Shown piece by piece: positions 37,592 through 47,756 of a stretch of DNA of 64,000 bases. Position 1 is the stretch's first letter, and each line of letters begins with the position of its first letter. The translations under genes and the position numbers were made by a program. Location of the stretch: positions 186,001 to 250,000 of the forward strand of contig NZ_JAHEOJ010000014.1 in NCBI RefSeq assembly GCF_018595715.1. Reading direction: 5' to 3'. Below the pieces are notes generated by a model, which ran no database searches, was not told the DNA's origin, and saw only the letters and a program-made list of their open reading frames with translations. Source of the stretch: Glaciecola sp. XM2. GTDB lineage: Bacteria; Pseudomonadota; Gammaproteobacteria; Enterobacterales; Alteromonadaceae.

Positions 37592-39133
37592 TTAGTTGCG
37601 GCCAAGCTCTTCATGAGAGGTTACCCAATCTAACGATGAAATCGCCGATGCTAAGGATATTTCGCCCGCTAGCACCACAGAAGCCACAATTTCGGCAAAC
37701 TTCAACGCTTTACCGAGTCCAAAACAATCTAACATTTCTAAACATTCTTTTTGTGTACCTAACCCCGTGCCACCGCCACAAGTTGCAATGATTAAAGATG
37801 GGATGGTTAATGAGAGGTACAAATCGCCATCGTCGGTGACTTCCGCATACAGAATACCAGCTGATGATTCGGCAACGTTCGCGACATCTTGACCGGTCGC
37901 AATAAACATTGCGGTAATGCCATTTGCAGAGTGAAGCCCAGTATTGTTAGCGCCTGCCAAAAACGCACCAACAGAGGCAACTCTTTGATGTTGTGCGACC
38001 TGTTTAGGCTCTACACGCATGACTTCAAGCAGGTCTTCACGCTTGATTGTCGCTTCGGCAATGACCTTTTTCCCTCGTGTGTTTAAAATATTGATGAAGG
38101 ATGACTTTTTATCAGTAGCCATATTGGATTCAAGGAAGAAGTTTTTGATACCAGGATATTGTTCAATGATCCAGCCACAGGCAAAGTAAGTGGCGCGTCC
38201 AACCATATTCTGTCCGCCAGCATCACCGGTGGTAAAGTTAAACCGCAAAAAGGTGAACTTATTGGAATTATAAACTTCAATATTTCGTAATTTTACAAAA
38301 GGGTCGGTGGCTTGTGCAGTCGTTCTTATGTCATCAATATTGTCTTTTACCCATTGACCGAAGTCCCTGGCTTGTCTTGCGTCTTCAAAGACAAAAACAG
38401 GGGCACGCTGCATTACATCGTCTACTACCGTTGCTTTGACCCCACCGGATTTATTCAGTAACTTCATGCCTCTATTGTATGAGGCGACCAATGTACCTTC
38501 AGTGGTGGCTAAAGGAATGAGAAACTCGCCTTGTGCATGCTCGCCGTTTACATTAATCGGTCCTGCGATACCTACAGGAACTTGGGCCATGCCGCAAAAG
38601 TGTTCGATATTTCCCTGAAGAGAAGGTAAGTCAGCCTCTACCTTAAATAGTTTTTCTGGTGTTACACCACAAGTATCAGAAATGTATTTTTGGCGGGCCT
38701 CAATGGCATCAGGGTGGAAATCATTTTCTTTATCGCGTGGAATTTCTTCTACAGCCGCGCTATGCAACGATACCTTATCTTCCAGCGACAATTTAATATT
38801 ACCAAATGGTTTTGCGGCAATACCTATTTCAATATTGACGCTTTGTGGCGATATATCAAAATCGCCATCAATAAAGACATTTAAGACTGCCCCTAGTGGA
38901 AATTCAAATCCTTTTGCTTGTTCTAATTCACTTAACCTAGCGGGTGCTCCTCTATTGAGCGCTACCTTAATATTGGATTTATCAATTGCTTGCTGATTAA
39001 TACTTAAATGCAAAATTTCATTGAAATGGGCGCTACTGAGCCTATTTTTCAGGGAAAAGCTTAATCCGGTTTTTGCATGCTTTAAGCTGCCAAGGGTATA
39101 AAGCTGTTTCAACATTGATTCTGGAATAAACAT
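37592..39133 (-). CDS. HMG-CoA reductase, class I-like, with N-terminal extension
   Basis: 513 residues from ATG 39133 (a TTG at 39148 is also possible). The core (about 160-513) has all catalytic motifs: Glu212 in ATTEGTLVAS, SNMATDKKSS with the catalytic Lys, TGQDVANVAESS with Asp, GGGTGLGTQ, and a final SHEELGRN with the His. The DKK and TEG forms are those of class I (NADPH) enzymes. It converts HMG-CoA to mevalonate. The first 135 residues are extra and not recognised, with no membrane helices. No other mevalonate gene is in the window. Confidence 0.92.
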   Translation of the reverse strand: MFIPESMLKQLYTLGSLKHAKTGLSFSLKNRLSSAHFNEILHLSINQQAIDKSNIKVALNRGAPARLSELEQAKGFEFPLGAVLNVFIDGDFDISPQSVNIEIGIAAKPFGNIKLSLEDKVSLHSAAVEEIPRDKENDFHPDAIEARQKYISDTCGVTPEKLFKVEADLPSLQGNIEHFCGMAQVPVGIAGPINVNGEHAQGEFLIPLATTEGTLVASYNRGMKLLNKSGGVKATVVDDVMQRAPVFVFEDARQARDFGQWVKDNIDDIRTTAQATDPFVKLRNIEVYNSNKFTFLRFNFTTGDAGGQNMVGRATYFACGWIIEQYPGIKNFFLESNMATDKKSSFINILNTRGKKVIAEATIKREDLLEVMRVEPKQVAQHQRVASVGAFLAGANNTGLHSANGITAMFIATGQDVANVAESSAGILYAEVTDDGDLYLSLTIPSLIIATCGGGTGLGTQKECLEMLDCFGLGKALKFAEIVASVVLAGEISLASAISSLDWVTSHEELGRN

Positions 39134-39316
39134 AAGATGTGTGTCCAAGAGGAGACTGAATCTAATTATCTATTTTTTTCAACTTTCTATATTGATGAGG
39201 ATCAATAAAAAAATTTCTTTTCAGTTCAAGATGATTTTAAACGAGAGACACTTAGGGTGCGCCGTCGCGTTTGTTAGCTAATTGAACGTTATTACCGTGT
39301 TATTTAAGGAGCTAAA

Positions 39317-39781
39317 ATGACTATCAAAGTGAATATTGATTTAGAAAGAGCCTTTACGGTTGACGCCGATATAGACACGGTGTTTTTGTTATTGTCTGAT
39401 GTGCCAGCCTCCGCCGCCTATTTTCCAAACGTACACAAACTCACGCCTCTGACAGAGAATGCCTATCGATGGGATATCGAAAAAGTAGCAGTAGGGCTTC
39501 ACTCTATTCAAACAAGTTATGCATGTGAATATCACAGCGACCTAGCGACAAAAACCATCGTGTGGGAGCCGATAAAAGATGAAGGCAACGCCTTAGTCGC
39601 CGGCAAATGGGAACTAACAGAGCTCGATAAGGGCACCTCTATTGTATTTTCAACATCAGCGGTGTTGAGGTTAGCAATGCCAGGATTCCTCAGCATGGGG
39701 ATTGCCCCTTTGGTGAAATTTGAGTTTACAGGCATGGTAGATACCTATCTGCAAAACTTAAAAGACGCTTGGGAACAGTAG
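39317..39781 (+). CDS. SRPBCC-fold protein (polyketide cyclase/dehydrase-like)
   Basis: 154 residues with the START/SRPBCC pattern: an N-terminal strand with FTVDADIDTVFLLLSDVP, WDIEKVAVG in the middle, and GTSIVFSTSAVLRLAMPG then a long C-terminal helix. Such proteins bind small hydrophobic ligands or help fold partner enzymes. Good ribosome site (TTTAAGGAG) before ATG. Single gene, ligand unknown, facing the TPR-TonB gene. Confidence 0.75.
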   Translation: MTIKVNIDLERAFTVDADIDTVFLLLSDVPASAAYFPNVHKLTPLTENAYRWDIEKVAVGLHSIQTSYACEYHSDLATKTIVWEPIKDEGNALVAGKWELTELDKGTSIVFSTSAVLRLAMPGFLSMGIAPLVKFEFTGMVDTYLQNLKDAWEQ

Positions 39782-39817
39782 CCAAAGAGGGGTTCTTGCA
39801 ACTACCAAGCACTACTA

Positions 39818-40960
39818 TCAAATGTTATCTAACTTGCCTTTTGGCTCTCTCTTTTGAAGAGTGAAATCTAGTTGAACCATCTGTTTCTCGGCGGTAACGG
39901 GTTTGCCATCGACAAACTTAGGAGCGTACCGCCATTTCTCCAATGCATTTAAGGCCTCTCTTTTAAACCCTGCGCCACCTTCATATTCTACAACAACTAC
40001 ATTCTCAACAAAGCCAAATGGGCTAATATCGAATTGCATTGTGACAGAACCATCTTTGCCCCTGCGCGCTTCATAGCTCGGATACTCAGGGTTCATTCGG
40101 TAAAGTGGAACAGGATCTAGTTCATCGTTCCAAGGCTTCATGCGCCCAATTGCTAAGCAATGTTCAGTGGCTGCCTCTGATTCACCTATCGACTCATAAA
40201 GGTCAACTAATTGTGCGTGGGAGGCCAACTCAAAAGGGTGGGTGTAGTTGAGGCTATTGTCAGTGACATTGACCACTTTTTCAAAATATTCAATGGCATC
40301 TTCTTCACGTTTGGTGGCTTTGAGTACTTGAGCATGAATAAATTGGGCTTCAATAAGCGTGTAGTTAGTAGCCGGCAATTCTGACTCGGCTCTTTCAATA
40401 ATTTGAGATGACAACCTACCAAGCTTTCTTCCCGAATTGTTAAAAGCGCCGTTTTTTGCGATAGAAATTAATGTTCTTAAAGACGTCACTATAGACTCGA
40501 TTGAATCAGCATTATCAAAATAGTGTTCTAGTAAGGGGAGTAAATCTGAAGATATTTTTTCTCTGTCTATAAAAATAAACAATTGGCGATTAGACAGCAT
40601 ATCAGTGAGCAAGAGCATATAGTCTTCGGTGTCCTTTTGCCCGGTTTTATCGTAAAGACCAATTGCTTTATCGTACCATTTCGAAGCTTCATCAAATTGT
40701 TTAGCGTTACGAAAATGATTGGCAGTAGATACAATAAGATTAATCGTATTTTGATGTTGTTCACCAAACGTCGTAGCGCTTAGATCAACGAGATCTTGTG
40801 CCATTAACGCAAGTTCTGACTCGTCAAGGTCTGATTGCACCGCAGCAACGTATGAGTGATATGCGGGGGTGAAGTTATCAGTATTGGCGTTGATTGAAAG
40901 CGAAAACAGAGCCAAGGAAGCAGCGAAAGTAACTATCAAGGCGTACGGTTTGATCATCAT
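39818..40960 (-). CDS. Exported TPR protein with TonB-like C-terminal domain
   Basis: 380 residues with a signal peptide (1-26). Middle has TPR-type helical repeats (NTINLIVSTANHFRNAKQFDEASKWYDKAI, IHAQVLKATKREEDAIEYFEKV). Residues 295-370 fit TonB_C: YRMNPEYPSYEARRGKDG, then ALEKWRYAPKFVDGKPVTA. ATG 40960 follows AAGGAA. Without an N-terminal membrane anchor it is not a classical TonB; it is a periplasmic or outer-leaf partner of unknown target. Proteins of this shape are common in Alteromonadales. Confidence 0.78.
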   Translation of the reverse strand: MMIKPYALIVTFAASLALFSLSINANTDNFTPAYHSYVAAVQSDLDESELALMAQDLVDLSATTFGEQHQNTINLIVSTANHFRNAKQFDEASKWYDKAIGLYDKTGQKDTEDYMLLLTDMLSNRQLFIFIDREKISSDLLPLLEHYFDNADSIESIVTSLRTLISIAKNGAFNNSGRKLGRLSSQIIERAESELPATNYTLIEAQFIHAQVLKATKREEDAIEYFEKVVNVTDNSLNYTHPFELASHAQLVDLYESIGESEAATEHCLAIGRMKPWNDELDPVPLYRMNPEYPSYEARRGKDGSVTMQFDISPFGFVENVVVVEYEGGAGFKREALNALEKWRYAPKFVDGKPVTAEKQMVQLDFTLQKREPKGKLDNI

Positions 40961-41087
40961 AGTCAGTTCCTTTGATAAACAATAACAATGCTAACAGGGT
41001 AAACTGGATGTTTTACTCACGCAATACTTCTGACTTATTTGCTCAATTCATTTAGACCATTAGAGAGCGTTACATTTGATTGCGCAA

Positions 41088-44000
41088 TTACGCTCGATAG
41101 CGAGCTTTCTTGCGCCATAATGCGGTAAGCGCAATGAGTAATAAATACCCTACAGGCATACTGCCACCGCCACCTGAATCGCTTGCCACTGGTGCGGGTG
41201 TTAAATTCACGGTGACTGTTTGCGTGACGCTGTTGATACCGTCTGAAACAACCACCGTATAGGTAACAGATGTGCCTACGCTTGGTGTTCTTATTGTGCG
41301 GTTGCTGCCAGCTACCCCATCAATAGTGATGGTGAGTGGATCATTCTCAGCATCAGATGCACGCACTGAAATCGTGACATTTTGTCCTGCCGTAACGCTT
41401 GTTGGGGCCGTAACGCTCTCGATAACGGGTGGCTCATTATTAAGCACGTTTACAGAAAATACCGCAGAGGTAACATTGCCTCGCCCATCGCTCACCTGTA
41501 CTTCATATGTCAAAGTGGTTGTCTCATCTACGGCAGGGGCTGTGAGTGTGCTCACACCATTACTTACCACTATTGGGCTTGCGGGCCCTTCGGTTTGGGT
41601 GTAGGTAAGTGCAAGCGTATCGTTATTTGGATCGGTTGCAGTAAGCGGGATTGTAATGCTTTGCGTTTCAAATACATTGAGCGTCGTTGTATCTTGGCCA
41701 TTGAAAGATAAAGAGGGTGCACCTTCTACCTGAACGTTGGTAAAAGGAGGGGCAACTTGAATTTCACTATTATCAAGATTAACCACTTCGCTTTGCATAT
41801 TAATAACAATAGGGCCTGGTGCACTGATTTGGTCAATCAGCATATTAAATCTAAGTGTATCTGTTATCGCGTCACCGGCATTTTTAGTAACTTGATAGCG
41901 AATGACGTTAGCGTCACTTTGCGCTGAAACGCCTGCGCTTTGATTTGAAAGTGTAGTGCCAGTGGGAGCTTGCACTTCAATTTCATAATCTCGGTTTTGG
42001 TTAGTTGGATTAGGCGCTACGATGACTTCGAGCGTTACGTTATCGCCAGAGGCGACTCGTGACGCAGGTCCGGCGAGCCTTACATCGTCGGTAGTACGCA
42101 CAATATCTACCACAATCATGCCGAGATTGTTGACATCCCCAGAGCCAGTTCCCATGTCGATGGCACCGTAAAAATCATCGCTAAGTTGAGCATCATCTAG
42201 CTTGTAGAATATACGCAAATCAAAAGGGGTATCGGCCGATAGGCTAGTGGGGGCATCAACTGACAAAGAATCATCTTGATTGTCGGTGACGACCGCATAA
42301 CGTAACTCAAAATTATCAGCACCTTGGGCGCTTGCAGAGAAACTTTGTACGATAATAAAGTAGTTACCAGCATCAGGGTTATTAATCGCAATTTCTTCGG
42401 TAGCGTCAAATGAAATGCTTTGCGCTAATTCCTCAAAGCCAGAAATAAAGCCATCACCATTTTCGTCATATACTAAAAACAAATCTAAATCGAAGGCGCT
42501 CGATGAGACAATTTCAGCCACTAAACGCTTAGCGTTTGCTGGCACTGTAACAGGGGTGACGACAACACCATCGCTCAAGTCATCCAAATAGTCTGTGGTA
42601 TTTGAGTCTTGGGAAATGGTATCCGTCACCGTGGTCGCTTTTACAAGCGCATATGGCGTTAAGTTAAAACTGTTTAGCGTTATGGCGTCTATGTCATCTA
42701 TTAGCAGGCTGTCTGCATCGCGTGTTGCACTTGTCTGTATCTGTGTGGGGATGTTGCCTAGCGATGAAAAAACACTAACAGGCAGCTTTAAGTCAGGTGA
42801 ATTAGAAGCTTCAAGCACTACTTGACCGAAAACAAATTGGTTTTTAATGGCGTTGGTGCTGTCAATCGTTACTTCTACAGCTTGCGTTTGACCGGCTAAA
42901 ATAGAAAAGCTTTGTGGACTAACAGATATGTCCAAACCGCTTGCAAAACCTTCACCTCTAACATCCCATACACCGTCTTTTGTTGCCGTAAATTCGCGGG
43001 TCCATGTGCAAACCGAAACGCACGCATTGTCGGTGATACTCGGTAAGTTTATGTCTCTTGGGTCTCCGCCTAGCGCTGGGTTAGCGGCCAAATAGTCGGC
43101 AACAGTTTCATCCATCACCAGTCCTGCTTGTGCGGCTTGGTCAACTTGAATGCGGCCTGAGCCCATATCAAAATAGTCTGCAGGTGTCGTCGCATCTTCT
43201 CTTAAAACATCTGTCGTGGCTGTTAATGCTAAAGCTGAACGAATGTTGTCTGGTGTCCAAGAAGGGTTCAGGGCCTTGAGCAGGGCACCTGCGCCTGCAA
43301 CGTGTGGGCTAGACATGGAGGTGCCAGACAGATACGTGAAATCACCCGCTGAGGCAACGTGGCCATCATGTCCATATCGCTCATCGGCGTACGCAGAGTA
43401 AATCTCTACACCAGGAGCGGTTATAGTTGGGGTTAAGGTGCTGATTGTGGTGTTAGGGCCGCGCGAAGAGAAACTGCCTAATACATCAACACGGGCAATA
43501 TCGATGTTTTGTGAGGCTTCACCTGCGGTAATTGTGCCACGATGGTTTGAGCCAGTCGCCAACCACTGCTTTAAGTTGTCGCCATCATCGGCGTTGATAT
43601 GAATGCCTGGGATGACGTAAACGTCGTTAGCTAAAAATGTTTCCCCGCCTTGAATATTAGCCAGTATGTAGCCGCCAGCGCCGCCCGCTTGCACATTTAT
43701 TGCTTTGTCGACGCGGGCGATTTCACCTCGGTCACATACTACAATTTGTCCGCTGAAGGTGTTTGCGGGAAAGGGTTGAAGGCATTGCGCTGAATCGTTT
43801 GTTGGGTCGTTTGGATTAGTAAAATCGCCTGCGTACACAATTGAAGCGGTTATTGCTCCGCTATCGCTCTGTCCGGTAATGGGGGAAGGTGGCGAGATGC
43901 CGCCACTTAAACCGGTAATTTGTTTTACGAACGCATTTTGTCGTCCGTGTTCGCTAGCACCTACCGCAGTATACCAAGGCGTGTGCTTGCTCGACGTCGA

Positions 44001-45260
44001 AGGGTTTGGACCGCTATTGCCTGCTGATGTTGCGACAAAAATACCCGCTTCAAGCGCAGATAAAAAGGCACGCTCGGTAATGTTATTCCAAGGGTTACCA
44101 CCACCACTGATAGAAAAGTTAATAATGTCGACACCATCACGTATGGCGTCTTCAATACCTAAAATAATGGCAGAGCTGGGGCAATCAGCATAAGTTGCGT
44201 TGCGATCAGAGGTGCCAGGGAAACAGACTTGATAAGAAATGAGGTTTGCACGAGGTGCGACACCTGAAATTTGAGGAAAAGAAAACCCCGTTGGCGTGCC
44301 ATCAGAGACAATTTCGCCGTCTGTCGGAAGGGTTTCGGTAACGTCAAGCAACACGTTTCCTACTGCAATTGCGGCCACATGAGTACCGTGTCCGCCGTAG
44401 TCTTCTCCATTTTGCGGCAGGTTAGGCGGAAAGACCTCGGTATCGGTATAGTTACTAGTAATAACCGAATAGCTGCGTATACCAATCAATTTATTGTTAC
44501 ACAGTTCTGGGAAGGCGTTTGCGCAATCGCCAATAAAATTGCCATCACCTAATGGATTGGTGTGTGTATAACCATCACCGCTAAGCTCGGCAAAAGAGGG
44601 GTGGTCTGTATTTACCCCCGAGTCGATTATGCCAACCACCACACCTTCTCCTTGAGTTTGCGAAATATTGCCAAGGCGGGCTTGCCAAATCTCAGGTGCG
44701 CCAATCAGAGTAGGACCTCTGTCAGTTTCAGTGCGATGCAGGGTTTCTCTGGTGATGGATTTTACTTTGGGGTTGTTTGTCAGCAGCACAGCTTGGTCTT
44801 GAGTCATTCTCAACACCATGCCATTTAACGCATATTGGTAATTCGCTAGCATCGCCTTGGTGCCAAGCAAATTTGCCGTCTCATTCAAGAAATCAGCTTG
44901 ATACGCTTGTAAATACTCAAGATGTAGCTGCAAGTCTCGTGGCTTAGCCTCTAATCGCTTGTTCCCGCCTCGACGCTTTAGATAGCTTGCTAAGCTTGGG
45001 ATGTCGGTAACTGCAGGTGCATTGAGCTCAACAATATAATTATGAGGGCCAGAACTGAGGTCTGCCTCGTATTGAAACATGTGAGTGCGCGGGGAGCGAA
45101 ACTTTTCAGGATTAAATGTCTGTTTAACAATATTAGGGGAAATAGAGCCAACTGAGGCATCAGCGCTTTGCGTGTCTGCAAAGAGCGGTGAAGATGATTG
45201 TGCAAAAAGATATGCGCTAAAACAAAGCGATAAAGATGCACCTACTACTGTTATTTTCAT
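41088..45260 (-). CDS. Secreted S8 subtilisin-like protease with PA, PPC domains and GlyGly-CTERM tail
   Basis: 1390 residues. Signal peptide 1-21; inhibitor I9-like pro-region to about 180; S8 catalytic domain with Asp213 (GIIDSGVNTDH), His291 (GGHGTHVA), oxyanion Asn in ATSAGNSGPN, Ser648 or so (SGTSMSSPHVAG); a PA insert near 500-590; later a PPC-like domain (DLDLFLVYDENGDG) and repeated beta domains. The last 28 residues, GGGGSMPVGYLLLIALTALW then RKKARYRA, are a GlyGly-CTERM: Gly-rich, hydrophobic helix, basic end. This marks it for the rhombosortase (19076-19672) and, with type II secretion, release or surface display. Single gene. Confidence 0.93.
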   Translation of the reverse strand: MKITVVGASLSLCFSAYLFAQSSSPLFADTQSADASVGSISPNIVKQTFNPEKFRSPRTHMFQYEADLSSGPHNYIVELNAPAVTDIPSLASYLKRRGGNKRLEAKPRDLQLHLEYLQAYQADFLNETANLLGTKAMLANYQYALNGMVLRMTQDQAVLLTNNPKVKSITRETLHRTETDRGPTLIGAPEIWQARLGNISQTQGEGVVVGIIDSGVNTDHPSFAELSGDGYTHTNPLGDGNFIGDCANAFPELCNNKLIGIRSYSVITSNYTDTEVFPPNLPQNGEDYGGHGTHVAAIAVGNVLLDVTETLPTDGEIVSDGTPTGFSFPQISGVAPRANLISYQVCFPGTSDRNATYADCPSSAIILGIEDAIRDGVDIINFSISGGGNPWNNITERAFLSALEAGIFVATSAGNSGPNPSTSSKHTPWYTAVGASEHGRQNAFVKQITGLSGGISPPSPITGQSDSGAITASIVYAGDFTNPNDPTNDSAQCLQPFPANTFSGQIVVCDRGEIARVDKAINVQAGGAGGYILANIQGGETFLANDVYVIPGIHINADDGDNLKQWLATGSNHRGTITAGEASQNIDIARVDVLGSFSSRGPNTTISTLTPTITAPGVEIYSAYADERYGHDGHVASAGDFTYLSGTSMSSPHVAGAGALLKALNPSWTPDNIRSALALTATTDVLREDATTPADYFDMGSGRIQVDQAAQAGLVMDETVADYLAANPALGGDPRDINLPSITDNACVSVCTWTREFTATKDGVWDVRGEGFASGLDISVSPQSFSILAGQTQAVEVTIDSTNAIKNQFVFGQVVLEASNSPDLKLPVSVFSSLGNIPTQIQTSATRDADSLLIDDIDAITLNSFNLTPYALVKATTVTDTISQDSNTTDYLDDLSDGVVVTPVTVPANAKRLVAEIVSSSAFDLDLFLVYDENGDGFISGFEELAQSISFDATEEIAINNPDAGNYFIIVQSFSASAQGADNFELRYAVVTDNQDDSLSVDAPTSLSADTPFDLRIFYKLDDAQLSDDFYGAIDMGTGSGDVNNLGMIVVDIVRTTDDVRLAGPASRVASGDNVTLEVIVAPNPTNQNRDYEIEVQAPTGTTLSNQSAGVSAQSDANVIRYQVTKNAGDAITDTLRFNMLIDQISAPGPIVINMQSEVVNLDNSEIQVAPPFTNVQVEGAPSLSFNGQDTTTLNVFETQSITIPLTATDPNNDTLALTYTQTEGPASPIVVSNGVSTLTAPAVDETTTLTYEVQVSDGRGNVTSAVFSVNVLNNEPPVIESVTAPTSVTAGQNVTISVRASDAENDPLTITIDGVAGSNRTIRTPSVGTSVTYTVVVSDGINSVTQTVTVNLTPAPVASDSGGGGSMPVGYLLLIALTALWRKKARYRA

Positions 45261-45580
45261 GTAAAACCTCTTTTAGGATCGTTATCCCAATTTTATATAC
45301 ACAGCTCAGTGTTGCTTTTGAGCAACAATTATCACCACGAGACACCCTATAACAATACACTGCCGAGGAAGAACACACACCTGACAATTTTTTAATGAAA
45401 TGTACGCATTACGAAACAAAAACGTTACAAATAGGATGAACCATCTAAATTTTGAATAAAATTGAAATTAATATTCCTATTATTTGAATCTGATTTACAC
45501 AATTAGCAATGCTAAGAGAAGCAGTCTTAACTACTATATGTGCTACTAAATTTATCAATGTGTTAACTTTGGAATTAGCT
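45261..45580. other. 320-base divergent promoter region of subtilase and bkd operon
   Basis: No gene seen; the upstream ORF extension to 45509 is not expected to be translated. A 6-bp inverted repeat, GTTGCT/AGCAAC, lies at 45311-45326. The region is AT-rich toward the bkd start. It must hold both promoters; no operator for a bkd regulator could be named. Confidence 0.5.
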
Positions 45581-46768
45581 ATGCAAGATAGAAACCATCT
45601 TTCTAATGTGAAAATTACACACGAAACAAAGATCATCACTAATGGCCTGCTCGATATCCCGATGTTGCAGCTATTAGATGAGACCGGCAAAGTCACCGAC
45701 AAATCACAAGTGCCGGACCTTAAAAAGCCGCTAGCAGAAAAAATTCTTAAATCGATGCACTACACGCGTTTGCTTGATGACCGCATGATCGGTGCCCAGC
45801 GTCAGGGCCGCATAAGCTTCTATCTTGCTAGCCGCGGAGAAGAAGCTGCGACGGTAGCCTCAGCCGCTGCCTTATCTGATAACGACATGATCATGTCTCA
45901 ATACCGTGAGCAGGGGGCATTAGTATTTCGTGGTTATCAAACTAAGCAGTTTATGAACCAGATGTTTAGTAATCAAGAAGACCCTAACAAAGGTCGTCAA
46001 ATGCCCATTCACTATGGCGATAAAGCGTTAAACTTTATGACCATATCGTCACCATTAGGCACGCAAATCCCTCAAGCAGCAGGTTATGCCTATGGGCAAA
46101 AGATGGCCAAGCAACCGGCAATTACCATCTGTTATTTCGGTGAAGGGGCCGCTTCAGAAGGCGATTTTCATGCAGGCCTTAACATGGCAGCAGTATTAAA
46201 CTGTCCGTGCATATTCTTCTGCCGCAACAACGGTTACGCAATATCGACGCCGGCCGCTGAGCAGTTTGCAGGTGATGGCATTGCCTCTCGTGGTATTGGT
46301 TACGGCATCAAAACGATTCGTATTGATGGAAATGACGTGTTGGCGGTGTACCAAGCCACCAAGTTAGCCCGTGAAATTGCACTAAAAGAAACTTGCCCGG
46401 TATTGATTGAAGCAATGACCTATCGTCTATCTGCTCACAGTACCTCAGATGATCCAACTGGCTATCGTAGTAAAGAAGAAGAGGAACAGTGGGCCAAAAA
46501 AGACCCAATTGTGCGTTTTGAAGCATGGCTTACCAGCAAAAAATGGTTTGATGAAAAAGCCATTGAAGCCTTTAAAGACGAAACGCGTACAGAAATTCTT
46601 AATGCTCTCAAAGTGGCTGAAAAAGTACACGTCAATCCAATTGAAGACATTGTAGAAGACGTATACGACACACCACCATGGCACTTACAAAAGCAACTTA
46701 AAGAGTTAAAAGCACACGTGGAAAAATATCCCGAGCACTATCCTAAGACTTCAGGGAGGGATGCATAA
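45581..46768 (+). CDS. Branched-chain 2-oxoacid dehydrogenase E1 alpha
   Basis: 395 residues from ATG 45581. The E1-alpha fold shows [27 protein letters not shown], and the thiamine diphosphate motif [23 protein letters not shown] then NN. The phosphorylation-loop region [14 protein letters not shown] follows. With E1 beta it decarboxylates 2-oxoacids of Val, Leu and Ile. It overlaps the beta gene by one base (TAATG). First gene of an E1a-E1b-E2 operon for branched-chain amino-acid degradation. Confidence 0.92.
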   Translation: MQDRNHLSNVKITHETKIITNGLLDIPMLQLLDETGKVTDKSQVPDLKKPLAEKILKSMHYTRLLDDRMIGAQRQGRISFYLASRGEEAATVASAAALSDNDMIMSQYREQGALVFRGYQTKQFMNQMFSNQEDPNKGRQMPIHYGDKALNFMTISSPLGTQIPQAAGYAYGQKMAKQPAITICYFGEGAASEGDFHAGLNMAAVLNCPCIFFCRNNGYAISTPAAEQFAGDGIASRGIGYGIKTIRIDGNDVLAVYQATKLAREIALKETCPVLIEAMTYRLSAHSTSDDPTGYRSKEEEEQWAKKDPIVRFEAWLTSKKWFDEKAIEAFKDETRTEILNALKVAEKVHVNPIEDIVEDVYDTPPWHLQKQLKELKAHVEKYPEHYPKTSGRDA

Positions 46769-47745
46769 TGGCTCAAATGAACTTACTACAAGCAATTAAT
46801 AATGCGCTCATCACTGCGATGGATGAAAATGAGCGTGTGATGGTATTTGGTGAAGATGTTGGGCACTTTGGTGGCGTTTTTAGAGCAACATCTAATCTAC
46901 AGCAAAAATACGGTAAGGCCCGTTGTTTTAATACGCCACTTACTGAGCAGGGCATTATTGGTTTTGCGAATGGCTTGGCCGCGCAAGGCTCTGTGCCGGT
47001 TGCTGAAATCCAGTTTGGCGATTATATCTTTCCGGCCTTCGACCAAATCGTTAACGAAACCGCCAAATGGCGTTATCGTTCAGGCGGGCAGTTTAGCTGC
47101 GGCACATTGACCATAAGAACCCCATACGGCGGTGGTATTGCGGGTGGTCTTTATCATTCTCAATCGCCAGAAGCATTTTTTGCCCACATCCCAGGTATGA
47201 AAATTGTTATTCCTCGCAACCCTCGCCAAGCTAAAGGCTTGTTGTTGGCCTCTATTCGCGATGACAACCCTGTATTGTTTATGGAGCCTAAAAAGCTATA
47301 TCGAGCCTCTGTTGGGGACGTTCCACAAGAAGATTATACATTACCACTGGGTAAAGCTGACTTGGTTAAGAGCGGCACTGACATTACGCTACTTGGCTGG
47401 GGTGCACAGGTTGAGATCCTTGAAAAAGCGGCTGAAATGGCAGAAGCAGACGGTATTTCATGTGAAATTCTTGATTTGCAGAGCATTTTGCCATGGGATG
47501 CAGAGGGTGTATTTGAATCTGTATATAAAACTGGCCGCTTGTTAATTAACCACGAAGCGCCAATGACCGGTGGCTTTGCCAGTGAAATTGCCGCTACGGT
47601 GCAACAAGAGTGCTTCTTGTATCTAGAAGCGCCTATCGCCCGTGTGTGTGGTCTAGATACGCCATTTCCTCTGGCACACGAAAAAGAATATATGCCTGAC
47701 CACTTAAAGACATACGAAGCCATCAAACGCACCATGGATTATTAG
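46768..47745 (+). CDS. Branched-chain 2-oxoacid dehydrogenase E1 beta
   Basis: 325 residues. Transketolase pyrimidine domain with [17 protein letters not shown] and [11 protein letters not shown]-terminal transketolase domain with [19 protein letters not shown]. The Glu of NTPLTEQG region would serve TPP. It forms an alpha2beta2 E1 with the preceding product. E2 follows 11 bases later. Confidence 0.93.
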   Translation: MAQMNLLQAINNALITAMDENERVMVFGEDVGHFGGVFRATSNLQQKYGKARCFNTPLTEQGIIGFANGLAAQGSVPVAEIQFGDYIFPAFDQIVNETAKWRYRSGGQFSCGTLTIRTPYGGGIAGGLYHSQSPEAFFAHIPGMKIVIPRNPRQAKGLLLASIRDDNPVLFMEPKKLYRASVGDVPQEDYTLPLGKADLVKSGTDITLLGWGAQVEILEKAAEMAEADGISCEILDLQSILPWDAEGVFESVYKTGRLLINHEAPMTGGFASEIAATVQQECFLYLEAPIARVCGLDTPFPLAHEKEYMPDHLKTYEAIKRTMDY

Positions 47746-47756
47746 GAGAAAGCGCA

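Noticed and set aside
44271-44828. Plus-strand ORFs inside the subtilase gene
   Set aside because: They lie antisense to the S8 catalytic domain, have no domain motifs, and are explained by codon bias of the large gene.
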